Positions 27,745 to 35,995 of a stretch of DNA of 64,000 nucleotides are shown here, one piece after another. The translations under genes were made by a program, and so were the position numbers. The first letter of the stretch is position 1, and every line of letters begins with the position of its first letter. Origin of the DNA: Lacisediminihabitans changchengi (lineage in GTDB: Bacteria; Actinomycetota; Actinomycetes; Actinomycetales; Microbacteriaceae); contig NZ_JAEPES010000001.1 in the NCBI RefSeq assembly GCF_016634425.1, forward strand, positions 1,122,782 to 1,186,781. The letters run 5' to 3'. A model generated the notes under the pieces. The model saw only the letters and a program-made list of their open reading frames with translations, did not search any database and had not been told where the DNA came from.

Positions 27745-28007
27745 CCTTCAGCCCTTTTTTCGCGCTGATAATGCACATTATGTCAGCTTGTAATTACTCT
27801 ATTTGGAAAAAGTGCAATCAGGGTAAAGGCGGATGACACCTCGTCCTCCTCCGCGATTGTCCGTCTGACCAATCGTTTCTCGGACAGAGTGCTGAAATTC
27901 TCCGTCGCGGATTGCACTCTCGTTCTCGGGTTCCGCGCGTCCATTCGGCCCATCACGGAGCACGTCGGTTTGCGCGTGGCCGCAGCTCCATTGTGGCGAG
28001 CAGGCAA

Positions 28008-28658
28008 TCACGGCTTTCCATACCGGCTCCCGTCGCACGTGTGGATGGCCGTCGCATCCTGGACTGTACGCAGGTTGTATGCGGCGCAGTCTTGGAACGT
28101 CGCAATGCTGATCGCGCGCCGCGATCGCTGCAGGACTCCTTTTGACGGACCGTCGGACCCTATCCCGGCGCGATGCACCATCCATTCGATGTCGTTCGCC
28201 TCATCGGTGAGATAGCGCATGACGGCCTCATTGTCCCTGTGCTGTCCCTCGAAGCCGCGAGCGACGGTGTGGCGGATGATCCAGAGTACGAGCGGCAGCC
28301 GGCGGTGCGGTCTGGCGCTCAGCCCACCGGCCTGATGGAGAAACCGTGAGACGCCGTTGCGCCGCATCGCCGGAACAAGTTTCCGAACGAGGTCGGCGAC
28401 GATCGTGTGCTCGCGCTGCTCCGCCGCGTTTCCGAGCATCGAGACCACGAAATCTGCTCCGGCAACGAGCGCGTCGAGGTCCGGGATCGAGGTGATGGAT
28501 CCTTGGATGACGTCGAGATTCGGGTCGGTGATGCCGAATTTCGCGGGGTTGCGTGCCAGGGCGCGCACGCGGAGTCCGTCCTTCAGTGCGAGACGCACGA
28601 AGTGCTGTCCCGTCTGGCCGGTGCCGCCAAAGACGAGGACAGTCTTCTGTTGACTCAT
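28008..28658 (-). CDS. NAD(P)-binding NmrA/SDR-like oxidoreductase
   Basis: 216 residues. N-terminal Rossmann motif VLVFGGTGQTGQHFVRLAL, then DVIQGSITSIPDLDALVAGADFVVSMLG, characteristic of atypical SDRs of the NmrA/SDR_a5 type that lack the YxxxK catalytic pair. The ending ISIATFQDCAAYNLRTVQD fits the full family length. It lies downstream of the zinc-type dehydrogenase gene and probably shares its transcript. Substrate unknown. The 263-bp stretch on its low-coordinate side (27745-28007) shows no gene I can support. Confidence 0.82.
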   Translation of the reverse strand: MSQQKTVLVFGGTGQTGQHFVRLALKDGLRVRALARNPAKFGITDPNLDVIQGSITSIPDLDALVAGADFVVSMLGNAAEQREHTIVADLVRKLVPAMRRNGVSRFLHQAGGLSARPHRRLPLVLWIIRHTVARGFEGQHRDNEAVMRYLTDEANDIEWMVHRAGIGSDGPSKGVLQRSRRAISIATFQDCAAYNLRTVQDATAIHTCDGSRYGKP

Positions 28659-28706
28659 GGGATGAACCTTCTCTTCTTGTTTAGGTGGGTAAGGGATGAG
28701 CCGACG

Positions 28707-29756
28707 TCAGAGTCGGACGACGAGCTTCGTGGCGGAGATGCCTTCCCTCAGCCGGTCGAGCGCGGCCGGGATGCTCGCGAGCCCATCCCCGACAACGGTC
28801 GCGACGGGCTCGGCACGGTACGCGCCACTTGCGAGGGCCGCCGGCAGGAAGTCGCAGTAGATGGCCGGGCCGACCTCGTTGTCTTTCAGGGTGCCACCCC
28901 AGATGGTGCTGACGGTGACCCCGCGTCGTCGAGCCAGCCGAGCACGCACGCTCGTGATCGGGCTGGGATTGGTGGTCGAGACGCGTTTGGATCCGGGCAG
29001 GCGCGCCGCGATCTCGATGGTCGGCGGCAGGGATCCCGAGCCGATCGCGAGGACGCCCGCGAGCGGCTGGTGACCTATCGCTGCGACGAGTTCATCCACG
29101 ACGTCCGAGCTCGTGCGGTCGATGACCACAGAGGCTCCGAGCGAACGCAGCCAGTCGAAGTGCTTCGGCGACGATGTCGCAACGACGCGGTAGCCCGCGT
29201 TGCGCGCAAGTTGGATGGCGTTGACGCCGACGCTCGTCGACCCGCCCCACACCAGAACTGTCTCGTTCCGGTCGGCGGGGTTCGCTGTCGGGAGTGCGAG
29301 CGCAAGCTGATCCTTTTGGAACAGTCCACACGACGCCGTCGACATCGCGAGCGGCAGCACGGCCGCCTGCTTGAACGGGAGCGAGTCGGGGAGCGGGGCG
29401 ACCATGTGCGCCATCAGCACGACGTAATCCTGGAACGCCCCCTCGGCCGAAGTGTTGCGGGATTTTTCCGTACCCGCAGCGTGCGCCACGACCCGATCGC
29501 CGACCTGCAGGCGCGTCACTCCGGCACCGACCTCAACAACCTCGCCCGCGACATCCGATCCGATGACAGCGGGAAAGCTCAGCCACGGCAGCACGAATCG
29601 GTAGGCGAAGCCGGGCATGGCGTCGATGAAGTTGACGGCGACGGCCCGCGTTCGCACAACCACCTCGCCCTGCTTCGGGGCCGTGTAGGTCGAAGAGCCG
29701 ACGGCTAAATCTCCGCCGCGTTTGGGCAGCCACAGTGCCTCATTGATGTAAGTCAT
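28707..29756 (-). CDS. MDR-family zinc-type alcohol dehydrogenase / quinone oxidoreductase
   Basis: About 349 residues of the medium-chain dehydrogenase family: GEVVVRTRAVAVNFIDAMPG, FPAVIGSDVAGEVVEVGAGVTRLQVGDRVVAHAAG, nucleotide site VLVWGGSTSVGVNAIQLARNAGYRVVATSS. The catalytic zinc ligands are absent (the GHE motif is GSD), so it is of the zinc-independent quinone-oxidoreductase subgroup. Two Met codons, 29762 and 29756, compete for the start. It is divergent from a TetR gene, its likely regulator. Confidence 0.86.
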   Translation of the reverse strand: MTYINEALWLPKRGGDLAVGSSTYTAPKQGEVVVRTRAVAVNFIDAMPGFAYRFVLPWLSFPAVIGSDVAGEVVEVGAGVTRLQVGDRVVAHAAGTEKSRNTSAEGAFQDYVVLMAHMVAPLPDSLPFKQAAVLPLAMSTASCGLFQKDQLALALPTANPADRNETVLVWGGSTSVGVNAIQLARNAGYRVVATSSPKHFDWLRSLGASVVIDRTSSDVVDELVAAIGHQPLAGVLAIGSGSLPPTIEIAARLPGSKRVSTTNPSPITSVRARLARRRGVTVSTIWGGTLKDNEVGPAIYCDFLPAALASGAYRAEPVATVVGDGLASIPAALDRLREGISATKLVVRL

Positions 29757-29762
29757 GAGCAT

Positions 29763-29829
29763 AGATTAGACGCTGTCTAGAAACTAGTCAATGTCTAGTA
29801 AAGTGGTCGGAGTCCGCTATCGTAGAGGC
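29763..29829. promoter_or_regulatory. divergent control region with TGTCTAG half-sites
   Basis: The short gap between the dehydrogenase and the TetR gene contains TGTCTAG, AAA, CTAGTCA (an imperfect inverted repeat near 29773-29789) and a second TGTCTAG close behind. This is a likely TetR operator controlling both genes. The half-site resembles the one in the palindrome at 27183-27200. Confidence 0.5.
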
Positions 29830-30414
29830 ATGTCGGAGCGACCCTTCCATCACGGTAACCTGCGGACGGTCCTGCTCGACCAGGCCGAACTGGCGCTTCG
29901 GACCAAAGGCGTCGAGGAGTTATCACTCCGCGAAATCGCGCGCGAGGTCGGCGTCAGTCACGGCGCTCCGCGCAGCCACTTCATCGACCGAAAGGCGTTG
30001 CTCGACGCTCTCGCGGAGCGCGGATTTCTCGCGCTCGCGTCCGCCATGCGAGCCGGAGCAGACAGCCGCACCGAGTATGCGGAAAGCCTTCGGGCAGCCG
30101 GCCAGGCCTATGTCGACTTCGCTGTCGCCAACGCCGCACTGCTCGACCTGATGTTCGCAGCCAAGATGGACCAGCCGCCCGCAAGCCTGCTTTCCGCCGC
30201 CGAGACCCTGTTCTCTACCATCAGCGATGTGATGCAGGCGGGCGTCGAGGCCGGTGTATTTCGCGAGGCTGAGATCGAGCGCCTGACGCTGCTGATGTCA
30301 GCGACCATGCAGGGCGTTTCAACCTTTGTCGGCGCCGGTCGCGTGTTACCCGCGGGCGGCGACCAACTCATCGACGACGCGATCGCGCTCTTCCTAGGTC
30401 GGCCGATCGAATAG
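29830..30414 (+). CDS. TetR-family transcriptional regulator
   Basis: 194 residues from ATG 29830 (MSERPFHHGNLRTVLLDQAELALR). HTH: VEELSLREIAREVGVSHGAPRSHFIDRKALLDAL. The C-terminal half resembles the TetR_C domain with LRAAGQAYVDFAVANAALLDLMF, common in this subfamily. An upstream in-frame ATG at 29791 is disfavoured because it would include the operator-like repeat. Likely represses the divergent dehydrogenase and itself. Confidence 0.87.
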   Translation: MSERPFHHGNLRTVLLDQAELALRTKGVEELSLREIAREVGVSHGAPRSHFIDRKALLDALAERGFLALASAMRAGADSRTEYAESLRAAGQAYVDFAVANAALLDLMFAAKMDQPPASLLSAAETLFSTISDVMQAGVEAGVFREAEIERLTLLMSATMQGVSTFVGAGRVLPAGGDQLIDDAIALFLGRPIE

Positions 30415-30633
30415 CTTGATCGAGGCGAAGGTCGTCGCCCGAGCAGGGTATTAGCGTCGGCAACGCGAATCGCACACCGTAGCAGGTGGAAGCGTCGACA
30501 TGAGTCGCATTGGCTCTGTCACTCATTGGCGAACGGGACTCCTCATTCTCCCCATGTCGTGCGGCCATCACTCCACTCAAGCCTCTGGGGCGCAGTTGGC
30601 AGTCGTCCGCTGAGCCACGCTTTAGTGGGAAAC

Positions 30634-30655
30634 CGGGTAACGGTCTTCACCAGCA
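30634..30655 (+). repeat. copy 1 of direct repeat bracketing the cmtR-like/CDF unit
   Basis: Contains TAACGGTCTTCACCAGCA, identical to the core at 31732-31749. The repeat precedes the cmtR-like gene by about 50 bp. GTAAC on its left pairs with GTTAC just beyond its right edge. Confidence 0.7.
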
Positions 30656-30702
30656 GAAGTTACACGTTGCTCTGAATTCAGCCGTGCGTGTATCGTTTTG
30701 GG

Positions 30703-31035
30703 ATGGCTACCGGCGCAACCCTGACCCACACTGCGGCCCTTGCCCGTCTGGGCCACGCGCTTTCAGACCCGACTAGGACGGGCGTCTTGCTGGCATTGCG
30801 CGAATCGCCGGCGTTTCCCTCCGACCTGGCTGACGCTCTCGGCGTCTCGCGGCAGGTGATGTCCAACCAGTTGGCATGTCTGCGCGGATGCGGGCTGGTT
30901 GAGGCAGTCCCTGAGGGGCGACGCACGTGGTATCGGCTTGCCGACGCCCACCTCACGCCCGCACTCGACGAGCTCCTGCGCGTGGTGCTGTATGTCGAAC
31001 CGGACTGCTGCGACGACGACGGCTGCACCTGCTGA
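30703..31035 (+). CDS. CmtR-like ArsR/SmtB-family metal-sensing repressor
   Basis: 110 residues from ATG 30703. Winged-helix core: LSDPTRTGVLLALRESPAFPSDLADALGVSRQVMSNQLACLRGCGLVEAVPEGRRTWYRLAD. Cys59 and Cys63 in the recognition helix (ACLRGCG) match the Cys57/Cys61 pair of mycobacterial CmtR, and the tail DCCDDDGCTC supplies several more thiols where CmtR has Cys102. CmtR senses Cd(II)/Pb(II). The stop overlaps the transporter start by one base (TGATG). Confidence 0.88.
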   Translation: MATGATLTHTAALARLGHALSDPTRTGVLLALRESPAFPSDLADALGVSRQVMSNQLACLRGCGLVEAVPEGRRTWYRLADAHLTPALDELLRVVLYVEPDCCDDDGCTC

Positions 31036-31712
31036 TGAGCACAGCTCTCTCCGAACCACGCCGTGTGGTGCTGCGCCGCCGCATCCGGATTGTCGTTGCG
31101 ATCACGATCTCCTACAACGTCGTCGAAGCCGTCATTGCGCTCTCCGCCGGCGCGGTCGCCTCGTCCACCGCGCTCGTTGCCTTCGGCCTCGATTCCGTCG
31201 TCGAGGTCTTGTCGGCGGCCGCAGTTGCGTGGCAGTTCTCCGCCCAGGACCCCGAAGAACGCGAGAAGGTCACGCTGCGCGTCATCGCGTTCTCGTTCTT
31301 CGCGCTAGCCGCCTATGTCCTGGTGGACACCGTGCTCGGGTTGCTGGGTGGACGCGAGGCCGAACACAGCACCATCGGGATTGTGCTCGCTGCGGTGAGC
31401 CTGGTCATCATGCCAGTGCTGAGCTCGGTCGAACGCCGCACAGGCCGGGAGCTCGGCTCCCCCACCGCGATCGCCGACTCCAAGCAGACCCTTCTCTGCG
31501 CCTACCTTTCCGCCGCGATGCTTCTCGGCCTGGTCCTCAACGCCACACTGGGATGGACTTGGGCCGACTCGATCGCCGCGCTCGTCATCGCCGGATGGGC
31601 GATCAAGGAAGGAATTGAAGCGTGGCGCGGACACGCCTGCGCCGTTCCGGTAGCCGCCCTCACCGGCGAGCGGGAGGTCGGGCACGACCACCACCACGAC
31701 CGTTCGAACTGA
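31035..31712 (+). CDS. cation diffusion facilitator-type transporter
   Basis: 225 residues with five or six membrane helices. Core motifs include FGLDSVVEVLSAAAVAWQF in an early helix and IADSKQTLLCAYLS followed by LGWTWADSIAALVIAGWAIKEG, the metal-site helices of the family. The C-terminal tail is His-rich (GHDHHHD). It should export a divalent metal under control of the overlapping CmtR-like gene. It is shorter than classical CDF proteins because the cytoplasmic C-terminal domain is missing. Confidence 0.83.
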   Translation: MSTALSEPRRVVLRRRIRIVVAITISYNVVEAVIALSAGAVASSTALVAFGLDSVVEVLSAAAVAWQFSAQDPEEREKVTLRVIAFSFFALAAYVLVDTVLGLLGGREAEHSTIGIVLAAVSLVIMPVLSSVERRTGRELGSPTAIADSKQTLLCAYLSAAMLLGLVLNATLGWTWADSIAALVIAGWAIKEGIEAWRGHACAVPVAALTGEREVGHDHHHDRSN

Positions 31713-31727
31713 ACATCAGAGTAAAAA

Positions 31728-31758
31728 CGGATAACGGTCTTCACCAGCACTCGTTATC
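31728..31758 (+). repeat. copy 2 of direct repeat, with inverted flanks
   Basis: Shares an 18-base core (31732-31749) with copy 1 upstream of the cmtR-like gene. Here GATAACG (31730-31736) pairs with CGTTATC (31752-31758); copy 1 has GTAAC/GTTAC in the same places. The outer bases differ between copies, yet both can pair. Confidence 0.7.
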
Positions 31759-31936
31759 TGGTTAGCACTGCTGCGCTTCTGGCATGAACAGTTGCGCTCT
31801 GCTCATGTGCCCCCTCCACGTCTGCGGGCGCTCCAGATCGAGAAGTGGCAGCAAACGTCGTGTCCGACTCGGTGCGCGCGGCGATCGCGCGCCGAACTAC
31901 TCGAGCCTGGCAGGCGAGCGAAGAGTTAACACAAAT

Positions 31937-31965
31937 TTGATAAATGAGCGTCTATCGAATAGATA
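31937..31965 (+). promoter_or_regulatory. sigma70-type promoter for the secreted-protein gene
   Basis: TTGATA (31937-31942) and TAGATA (31960-31965) are separated by exactly 17 bp in an AT-rich patch of otherwise GC-rich DNA. Transcription would start near 31972, giving a leader of about 43 bases before the ATG at 32015. The 302-bp gap 31713-32014 contains this promoter and repeat copy 2, but no gene I can support. Confidence 0.6.
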
Positions 31966-32014
31966 GGATCCGGACTAAGTCGATAATGGCTCAACCGGAA
32001 AAGAAAGCAGTCTG

Positions 32015-32401
32015 ATGAAAATCACGAAAGTTGTAGGCGTACTGGCCGTCACAATGGGCCTGGTATTTGGCGGTCTGACGACCCCCGCGTTCGCATCATC
32101 CATTCCGTCCCCTACCCCTCCCACCACGCAGTCGTCCGTCGTAACACCTCAGGTGATCACTTGGAGTCCGTATGACTTCTCTGAAGTCACTTCCGCAGGC
32201 AAGTGCGCGGCGCGACTGGACCAGCTGAAAGCGGCCTATGCCGGCAGCCCCGAATTGAAGTGGAAATGTCAGAAGTTCACGCGACAGGTGTGCCCTACGC
32301 CGTCATACTTTTGGTATGCGATGGTTGGCACGAACGGTGCCCGGGTTGGCCTGACCGCACGATCGGAAACGTGGTCGCTCCCCACCGCTGCTTTCTGCTA
32401 G
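32015..32401 (+). CDS. small secreted protein of unknown function
   Basis: 128 residues. A classical signal peptide (residues 1-28, KITKVVGVLAVTMGLVFGG, cleavage after AFA) is followed by a Ser/Thr/Pro linker and an ~85-residue domain with four cysteines (GKCAARLDQLKAAY, LKWKCQKFTRQVCPTP, AAFC) likely forming two disulfides outside the cell. I do not recognise a family. A promoter is visible upstream and another unassigned gene follows after 10 bp. Confidence 0.68.
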   Translation: MKITKVVGVLAVTMGLVFGGLTTPAFASSIPSPTPPTTQSSVVTPQVITWSPYDFSEVTSAGKCAARLDQLKAAYAGSPELKWKCQKFTRQVCPTPSYFWYAMVGTNGARVGLTARSETWSLPTAAFC

Positions 32402-32411
32402 GAGAAGCCCC

Positions 32412-33131
32412 ATGATGCGACCACTTATACCCGGCGACGAAGTGGTCGCATCAGGCATCCTGTTTCAATTCGACGCCACCTACTGGCTTCTACTCAACGA
32501 TGAGCGCTACCAGTACCCGGTAGTAGGGGCACCCTCTGAATCCGAGACCGTTCAGCTTCAGATTCCGCCAGACTCAGCCAGCGAATGGGTCCGCAACCTC
32601 GGCGCGCTGATGACCGTGCGGGGCGTCTGGGACGGGCGGTCTTTAGATGTCCCAACTGGTCCGCTCTCACCGGCGTCGTTCGACTGGGAAACGACCGCTA
32701 TTGCGTACGAAGAGGCATCCCCCCCCACGACCACGTCACGGCCAGCGCCAAGCTCACCTGCACTCATTCAGGCTGCTCAAGAGCTGTACGCGAGCGGAGA
32801 TCTATTGGAACTCAGCAGCGAGAGCGAGCAAGCGCTGGTCTACGCGACGTCGACCAACGATCGTGCTGTAGAAATCGCCCTGCGCCCGCATTTTGGCGAC
32901 CGGCTCCACGTCGTTTCAAGTCGCATGGCGCATGCCGACGTGATGCGACTCCGAGACATCATTTACACCTTGCCGGACGAGCTGCTGTCATCGTTTGGTC
33001 AGCAGGCTTCCCCCGCTCACCAGGTGCAGATTGTGGCTACGGTGAAATGGGTTCCTGAATCTCTTGCTGACGCGTTGAGCGCATTTCCGCCCGACTCCTA
33101 CGAACTCCGCGCGCTACTCACTCCGGCCTAG
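32412..33131 (+). CDS. uncharacterised protein paired with secreted protein
   Basis: 239 residues, two adjacent ATGs (32412 and 32415). No signal peptide or membrane helix. N-terminal half (EVVASGILFQFDATYWLLLNDERYQYPVVG) looks beta-rich; a Pro/Thr/Ser linker near 103-115 separates it from a helical C-terminal half (ALIQAAQELYASGDLLELSSESEQALVYA). No family recognised. Lower GC and a long Ser/Ala content suggest an acquired gene. Located 10 bp after the secreted-protein gene, so probably co-transcribed. Confidence 0.6.
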   Translation: MMRPLIPGDEVVASGILFQFDATYWLLLNDERYQYPVVGAPSESETVQLQIPPDSASEWVRNLGALMTVRGVWDGRSLDVPTGPLSPASFDWETTAIAYEEASPPTTTSRPAPSSPALIQAAQELYASGDLLELSSESEQALVYATSTNDRAVEIALRPHFGDRLHVVSSRMAHADVMRLRDIIYTLPDELLSSFGQQASPAHQVQIVATVKWVPESLADALSAFPPDSYELRALLTPA

Positions 33132-33167
33132 CAGTTGTTTGATCAGCGTCCGTCATGATCAATTACG

Positions 33168-33761
33168 GTGGTCGAAGGCTGCTCGGTAGAGCCGGTCGGC
33201 TTCGTGATTGAGGCAAGCCTCGCCTTGGCCGGCTGCTCGACAGCCTCGAACTCCGGGTCGGGAATGAGCGGCATGGACCATAGCTCCTCGTCCGCCGCGC
33301 CGTCGGACTCCTTCAACGACCAGGACATCACCTTCACCCAGGAGATACTGCCGCACCACAAGCAAGCTGTCGAGATGAGCGACATGCTTATCTCGAAGGG
33401 CTCCTCCGTGAATGCCGACGTGATCGCATTTGCCACGAAGATCAAGGCCGAGCAGTCGCCCGAAATCACGACGATGACCGGCTGGTTGAAGTCGTGGAAT
33501 CAGTCGACCACCTCGATGAGCGGGTCAATGACCGGGATGATGTCCGACGGCGACATGTCCGCCCTCGACAACGCCAACGCCGCTGACGCCGGGAAACTTT
33601 TCCTAACCCAGATGATGGAGCACCACACCGGCGCTATCGACATGGCCAAGACCGAGATCAACAAAGGCAAGGACAATGACGCGGTCGCGTTGGCGAAGTC
33701 GATCGTCTCGTCGCAGACCGCCGAAATCACCCAGATGAAGGACCTGCTGGCCACTCTCTAG
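33168..33761 (+). CDS. DUF305 lipoprotein-like protein with damaged N-terminus
   Basis: The body (about residues 45-197) is a full DUF305 domain: two repeats of the form FTQEILPHHKQAVEMSDML and FLTQMMEHHTGAIDMAKTEI, rich in Met/His, as in secreted copper- or silver-binding proteins. A lipobox LAGC is present at residues 20-23, but what precedes it (VEPVGFVIEASLA) lacks the basic n-region and most of the hydrophobic core of a signal peptide. The 5' end seems replaced. It may be non-functional or use a start I cannot see. Confidence 0.7.
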   Translation: MVEGCSVEPVGFVIEASLALAGCSTASNSGSGMSGMDHSSSSAAPSDSFNDQDITFTQEILPHHKQAVEMSDMLISKGSSVNADVIAFATKIKAEQSPEITTMTGWLKSWNQSTTSMSGSMTGMMSDGDMSALDNANAADAGKLFLTQMMEHHTGAIDMAKTEINKGKDNDAVALAKSIVSSQTAEITQMKDLLATL

Positions 33762-33771
33762 CGAGCAGACC

Positions 33772-33799
33772 GGAGGGGTCCACCCCAGTGCACCCCTCC
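33772..33799 (+). terminator. hairpin terminator after DUF305 gene
   Basis: Arms GGAGGGGT (33772-33779) and ACCCCTCC (33792-33799) with a 12-base loop, followed by a pyrimidine-rich run. It lies 11 bp after the DUF305 stop. Confidence 0.55.
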
Positions 33800-34195
33800 C
33801 CCCTTCTTCCCTTCGCTCGGATCCTGACGAGTTCCTGCGCGCACCCCCTGATTTCGGAGGTCCCATGCTCGACCCATCGCAGACCCCGCCCCACAGCACC
33901 CGACGGGAAGCCCTCGCCGCCGAACGGCGCACCTGCCAGGAAAACCCACCCGATGCTGATGTTCACCTGGGACTGAGCACGAGGAGGACCTCATCGACAG
34001 GAAGGTGATAACCAGCTTTCCCAATCGACGTCGCGTTGAGGGCAATCGGCCCGGTCTTCACAGCAAGGAATCACCTCCCCCGCTCTTGCGATAACGCTTC
34101 AGCCCTACGCGGCCGCGCATGTCGCTGGCGGTGTCCTATTTGCTGAGCTATAGTCGCGTTAAGGCGCATGAGGCTCACCCACTCGAGGGGATTAC
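33800..34195. other. gene-poor stretch with a possible 47-codon fragment
   Basis: About 400 bp with no convincing full gene. A short frame from ATG 33865 to TGA 34008 has a good ribosome-binding site (CGGAGG, 4 bp spacing) and begins MLDPSQTPPHSTRREALAAERR, which looks like the N-terminus of a larger cell-envelope protein. It stops after 47 codons, so it is more likely a gene remnant. Confidence 0.35.
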
Positions 34196-34675
34196 ATGTT
34201 CGCACGAAACATCCGACTTTCCGCCCTCGTTTTATGCGCCCTGGCGCTCAGTGGGTGCGCGACTACTAGCGCGTCCAAGGCCACCGAGCCGTCCAGCCAA
34301 GCGAAGCTTGAACTGGCGGTTTCGGAGACGTGTGCAGACAGCTCTGATGCGCACTGTGTTCTCGTCAACGGCGAAGGTGTCGTCATGCCGGTTGCCTTCC
34401 AGGACGCGGGCGTTCAGAAGGCCTCCGTCGTCGAAAATCACGGCCAGAGCGAGATAGACGTCACGTTCACCGGCACAGGCGCGGCACTCTTGGAGGCGCT
34501 GACCGAACAAGCCGCGAAGTCGGGAAGCACGGCGCGGTTGGTGATGAAGACAGGCGACAAGATCGTCGGTTCAACCCTGGTGTCCGAAACCATCATGAGC
34601 CACGAAGTGTCGATAGTCGTGCCGCAAACGGATGATGCCCAGGCTCTGGTGAAGTCCATTCTCGGGCTCATTTAG
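34196..34675 (+). CDS. putative lipoprotein, weakly SecDF-P1-head-like
   Basis: 159 residues with a lipoprotein signal: basic start, hydrophobic core ALVLCALALSGC, lipid-attachment Cys at about 21. The mature domain (about 55-155) has the order ASVVENHGQSEIDVTFTGTGAALLEALTEQAAKSGSTARLVMKTGDKIVGSTLVSETI, which recalls the head subdomain of SecD/SecDF P1. That resemblance is by eye and uncertain. Stand-alone gene, convergent with the SOUL gene. Confidence 0.68.
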   Translation: MFARNIRLSALVLCALALSGCATTSASKATEPSSQAKLELAVSETCADSSDAHCVLVNGEGVVMPVAFQDAGVQKASVVENHGQSEIDVTFTGTGAALLEALTEQAAKSGSTARLVMKTGDKIVGSTLVSETIMSHEVSIVVPQTDDAQALVKSILGLI

Positions 34676-34691
34676 CGAAGCTCTCCCCCGG

Positions 34692-35249
34692 TCACGCCGT
34701 CTGAGCCACCTGCACCAGAACCTCGTTGTGGCGCAGAAACCAGGGAGTGAAGGGTGGGTCGAATCGGGCGAACCACGGCTCGCCCACCGGGGTAAGCCCG
34801 GCATCCGCAAGCGCAACAAGCAGTGCAGACCGATGTTCCTCGTAGGAGCCCTGGCTCCAGCGACCGGTGAACCGGGCTGCTGCAACGAGCCGAGGTGCGA
34901 CGGTGCGCAAAGCAACCTCGCTTCTGGTGGGGACCGGCGCCGAAGCCTCGGACAGACCTGCGGGCAGCACGAAGGCAACCGTGAACGCGCCGCGCGATTC
35001 GGTCTGTACGACGGGGGCGGTCATAGCAATGCGCTGAGAGCTTCCCTGCACAACCGGTGCAGTCATCGCGATTGACCGTCTCGCGGCGTTCTGGCCATTG
35101 ATGTAGCCAAAGAGGTAACGGAATGCCTGGGTGCCGGCGCTCTCAAAGTCGCCCGACACCTGAGTCTCGGCCACGACGTGCTCCGGGTAGCGCCTCAGTT
35201 CAAAGGCGCGCTCGGACCGGACAGTCTCGTAAGGCTGCTGTTCTGTCAT
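34692..35249 (-). CDS. SOUL-family heme-binding protein
   Basis: 185 residues from ATG 35249. The SOUL/HEBP pattern is evident: FELRRYPEHVVAETQVSGDFESAGTQAFRYLFGYINGQNAARRSIAMTAPVV, a Pro/Val-rich middle and a C-terminal ARFDPPFTPWFLRHNEVLVQV. Members bind heme or porphyrins weakly. The extended frame up to 35348 does not belong to the family. Single-gene unit. Confidence 0.87.
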   Translation of the reverse strand: MTEQQPYETVRSERAFELRRYPEHVVAETQVSGDFESAGTQAFRYLFGYINGQNAARRSIAMTAPVVQGSSQRIAMTAPVVQTESRGAFTVAFVLPAGLSEASAPVPTRSEVALRTVAPRLVAAARFTGRWSQGSYEEHRSALLVALADAGLTPVGEPWFARFDPPFTPWFLRHNEVLVQVAQTA

Positions 35250-35653
35250 GGGGTGACCGAATTCCGTGAGGCTTGAGAGCGGATGGCCCGCTGAGCTTCC
35301 GCATCGAAGGAGTGGAGCAACTGTTCGGACTGTAGCCCACCCGTTCATTCTTCGGTGTGACCTTTGGCCCTAGTCGACTCGTCCACATCGAGGCATCCTT
35401 TCGCGATGCAGGCCCCAGCGTTGGCCATCGTCGCTGCGTCGGCGGTGGCCATCCTCGGCTCGATTGTTGGGGCGGTGCCCTGGATCGTCATCCTCATCTA
35501 CTTCTTCGCGCCCGGCTCGACCAGTACCGTCACTCGCATGGCAGGTATTCGCCGGTGCCATCATTCCGGCAATGACCAACTGATGGCAGCTCGTGCGTTG
35601 CCGAGCGGTACCGTCATGGCAGGGGCGCTGACGGCTGTCACTCTCGTTCGCGA
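35250..35653. other. gene-poor stretch with doubtful membrane ORF
   Basis: About 400 bp. A plus-strand frame from ATG 35406 to 35705 would encode a peptide with one hydrophobic segment (ALAIVAASAVAILGSIVGAVPWIVILIYFFAP) but its end overlaps the decayed VOC gene on the other strand and the C-terminal part looks random. A fragment of a membrane-protein gene is possible. I see nothing else. Confidence 0.3.
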
Positions 35654-35995
35654 TCAGGCTGGCGGATGCCATCGACGGATCGGCGTAGTGGACTCATACT
35701 CCTGAGGTGAGGGGATGGCCACGAGTTCAAACGAACCACCCCACGGCGCGTGGAAGTACCAGTAGTAGTTCTTGTTGCCCGCCTCATCTCGGAGCATGTC
35801 CACCGGGCCGTCCAGCATCCGCATTGCCGTGATTGACGCGGCGGGATCGACGCCAAGCGCGCCGTCCAGACCGGTCAGAGGATCCTCGGTCTTGTCGACG
35901 AGGTCGTAAATCGTCTCCGCACCGAGCGCAGCGACGAAGAACGCGGTCGCCGCCTCGATATCAGGCACCGTGATGCCGACGTGCTCGATCCCTCG
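35654..35995 (-). pseudogene. decayed VOC-family gene (no start, internal in-frame deletion)
   Basis: The frame encodes GIEHVGITVPDIEAATAFFVAAL at one end and NYYWYFHAPWGGSFELVAIPS at the other, a familiar bacterial VOC protein of about 155 residues. Immediately before it a TAG stop (35996-35998) closes the frame and no ATG, GTG or TTG precedes the domain, so the start is lost. In the middle AITAMRML-type sequence runs straight into DGPVDMLRDEAGNK; the roughly 50 residues expected between are missing, in frame. Confidence 0.72.

Noticed and set aside
30634..31758. Integron attC interpretation of the repeats around the CmtR-like/transporter pair
   Set aside because: AAC and GTT occur at the outer positions, but the RYYYAAC/GTTRRRY boxes do not fit and no integron integrase is present.
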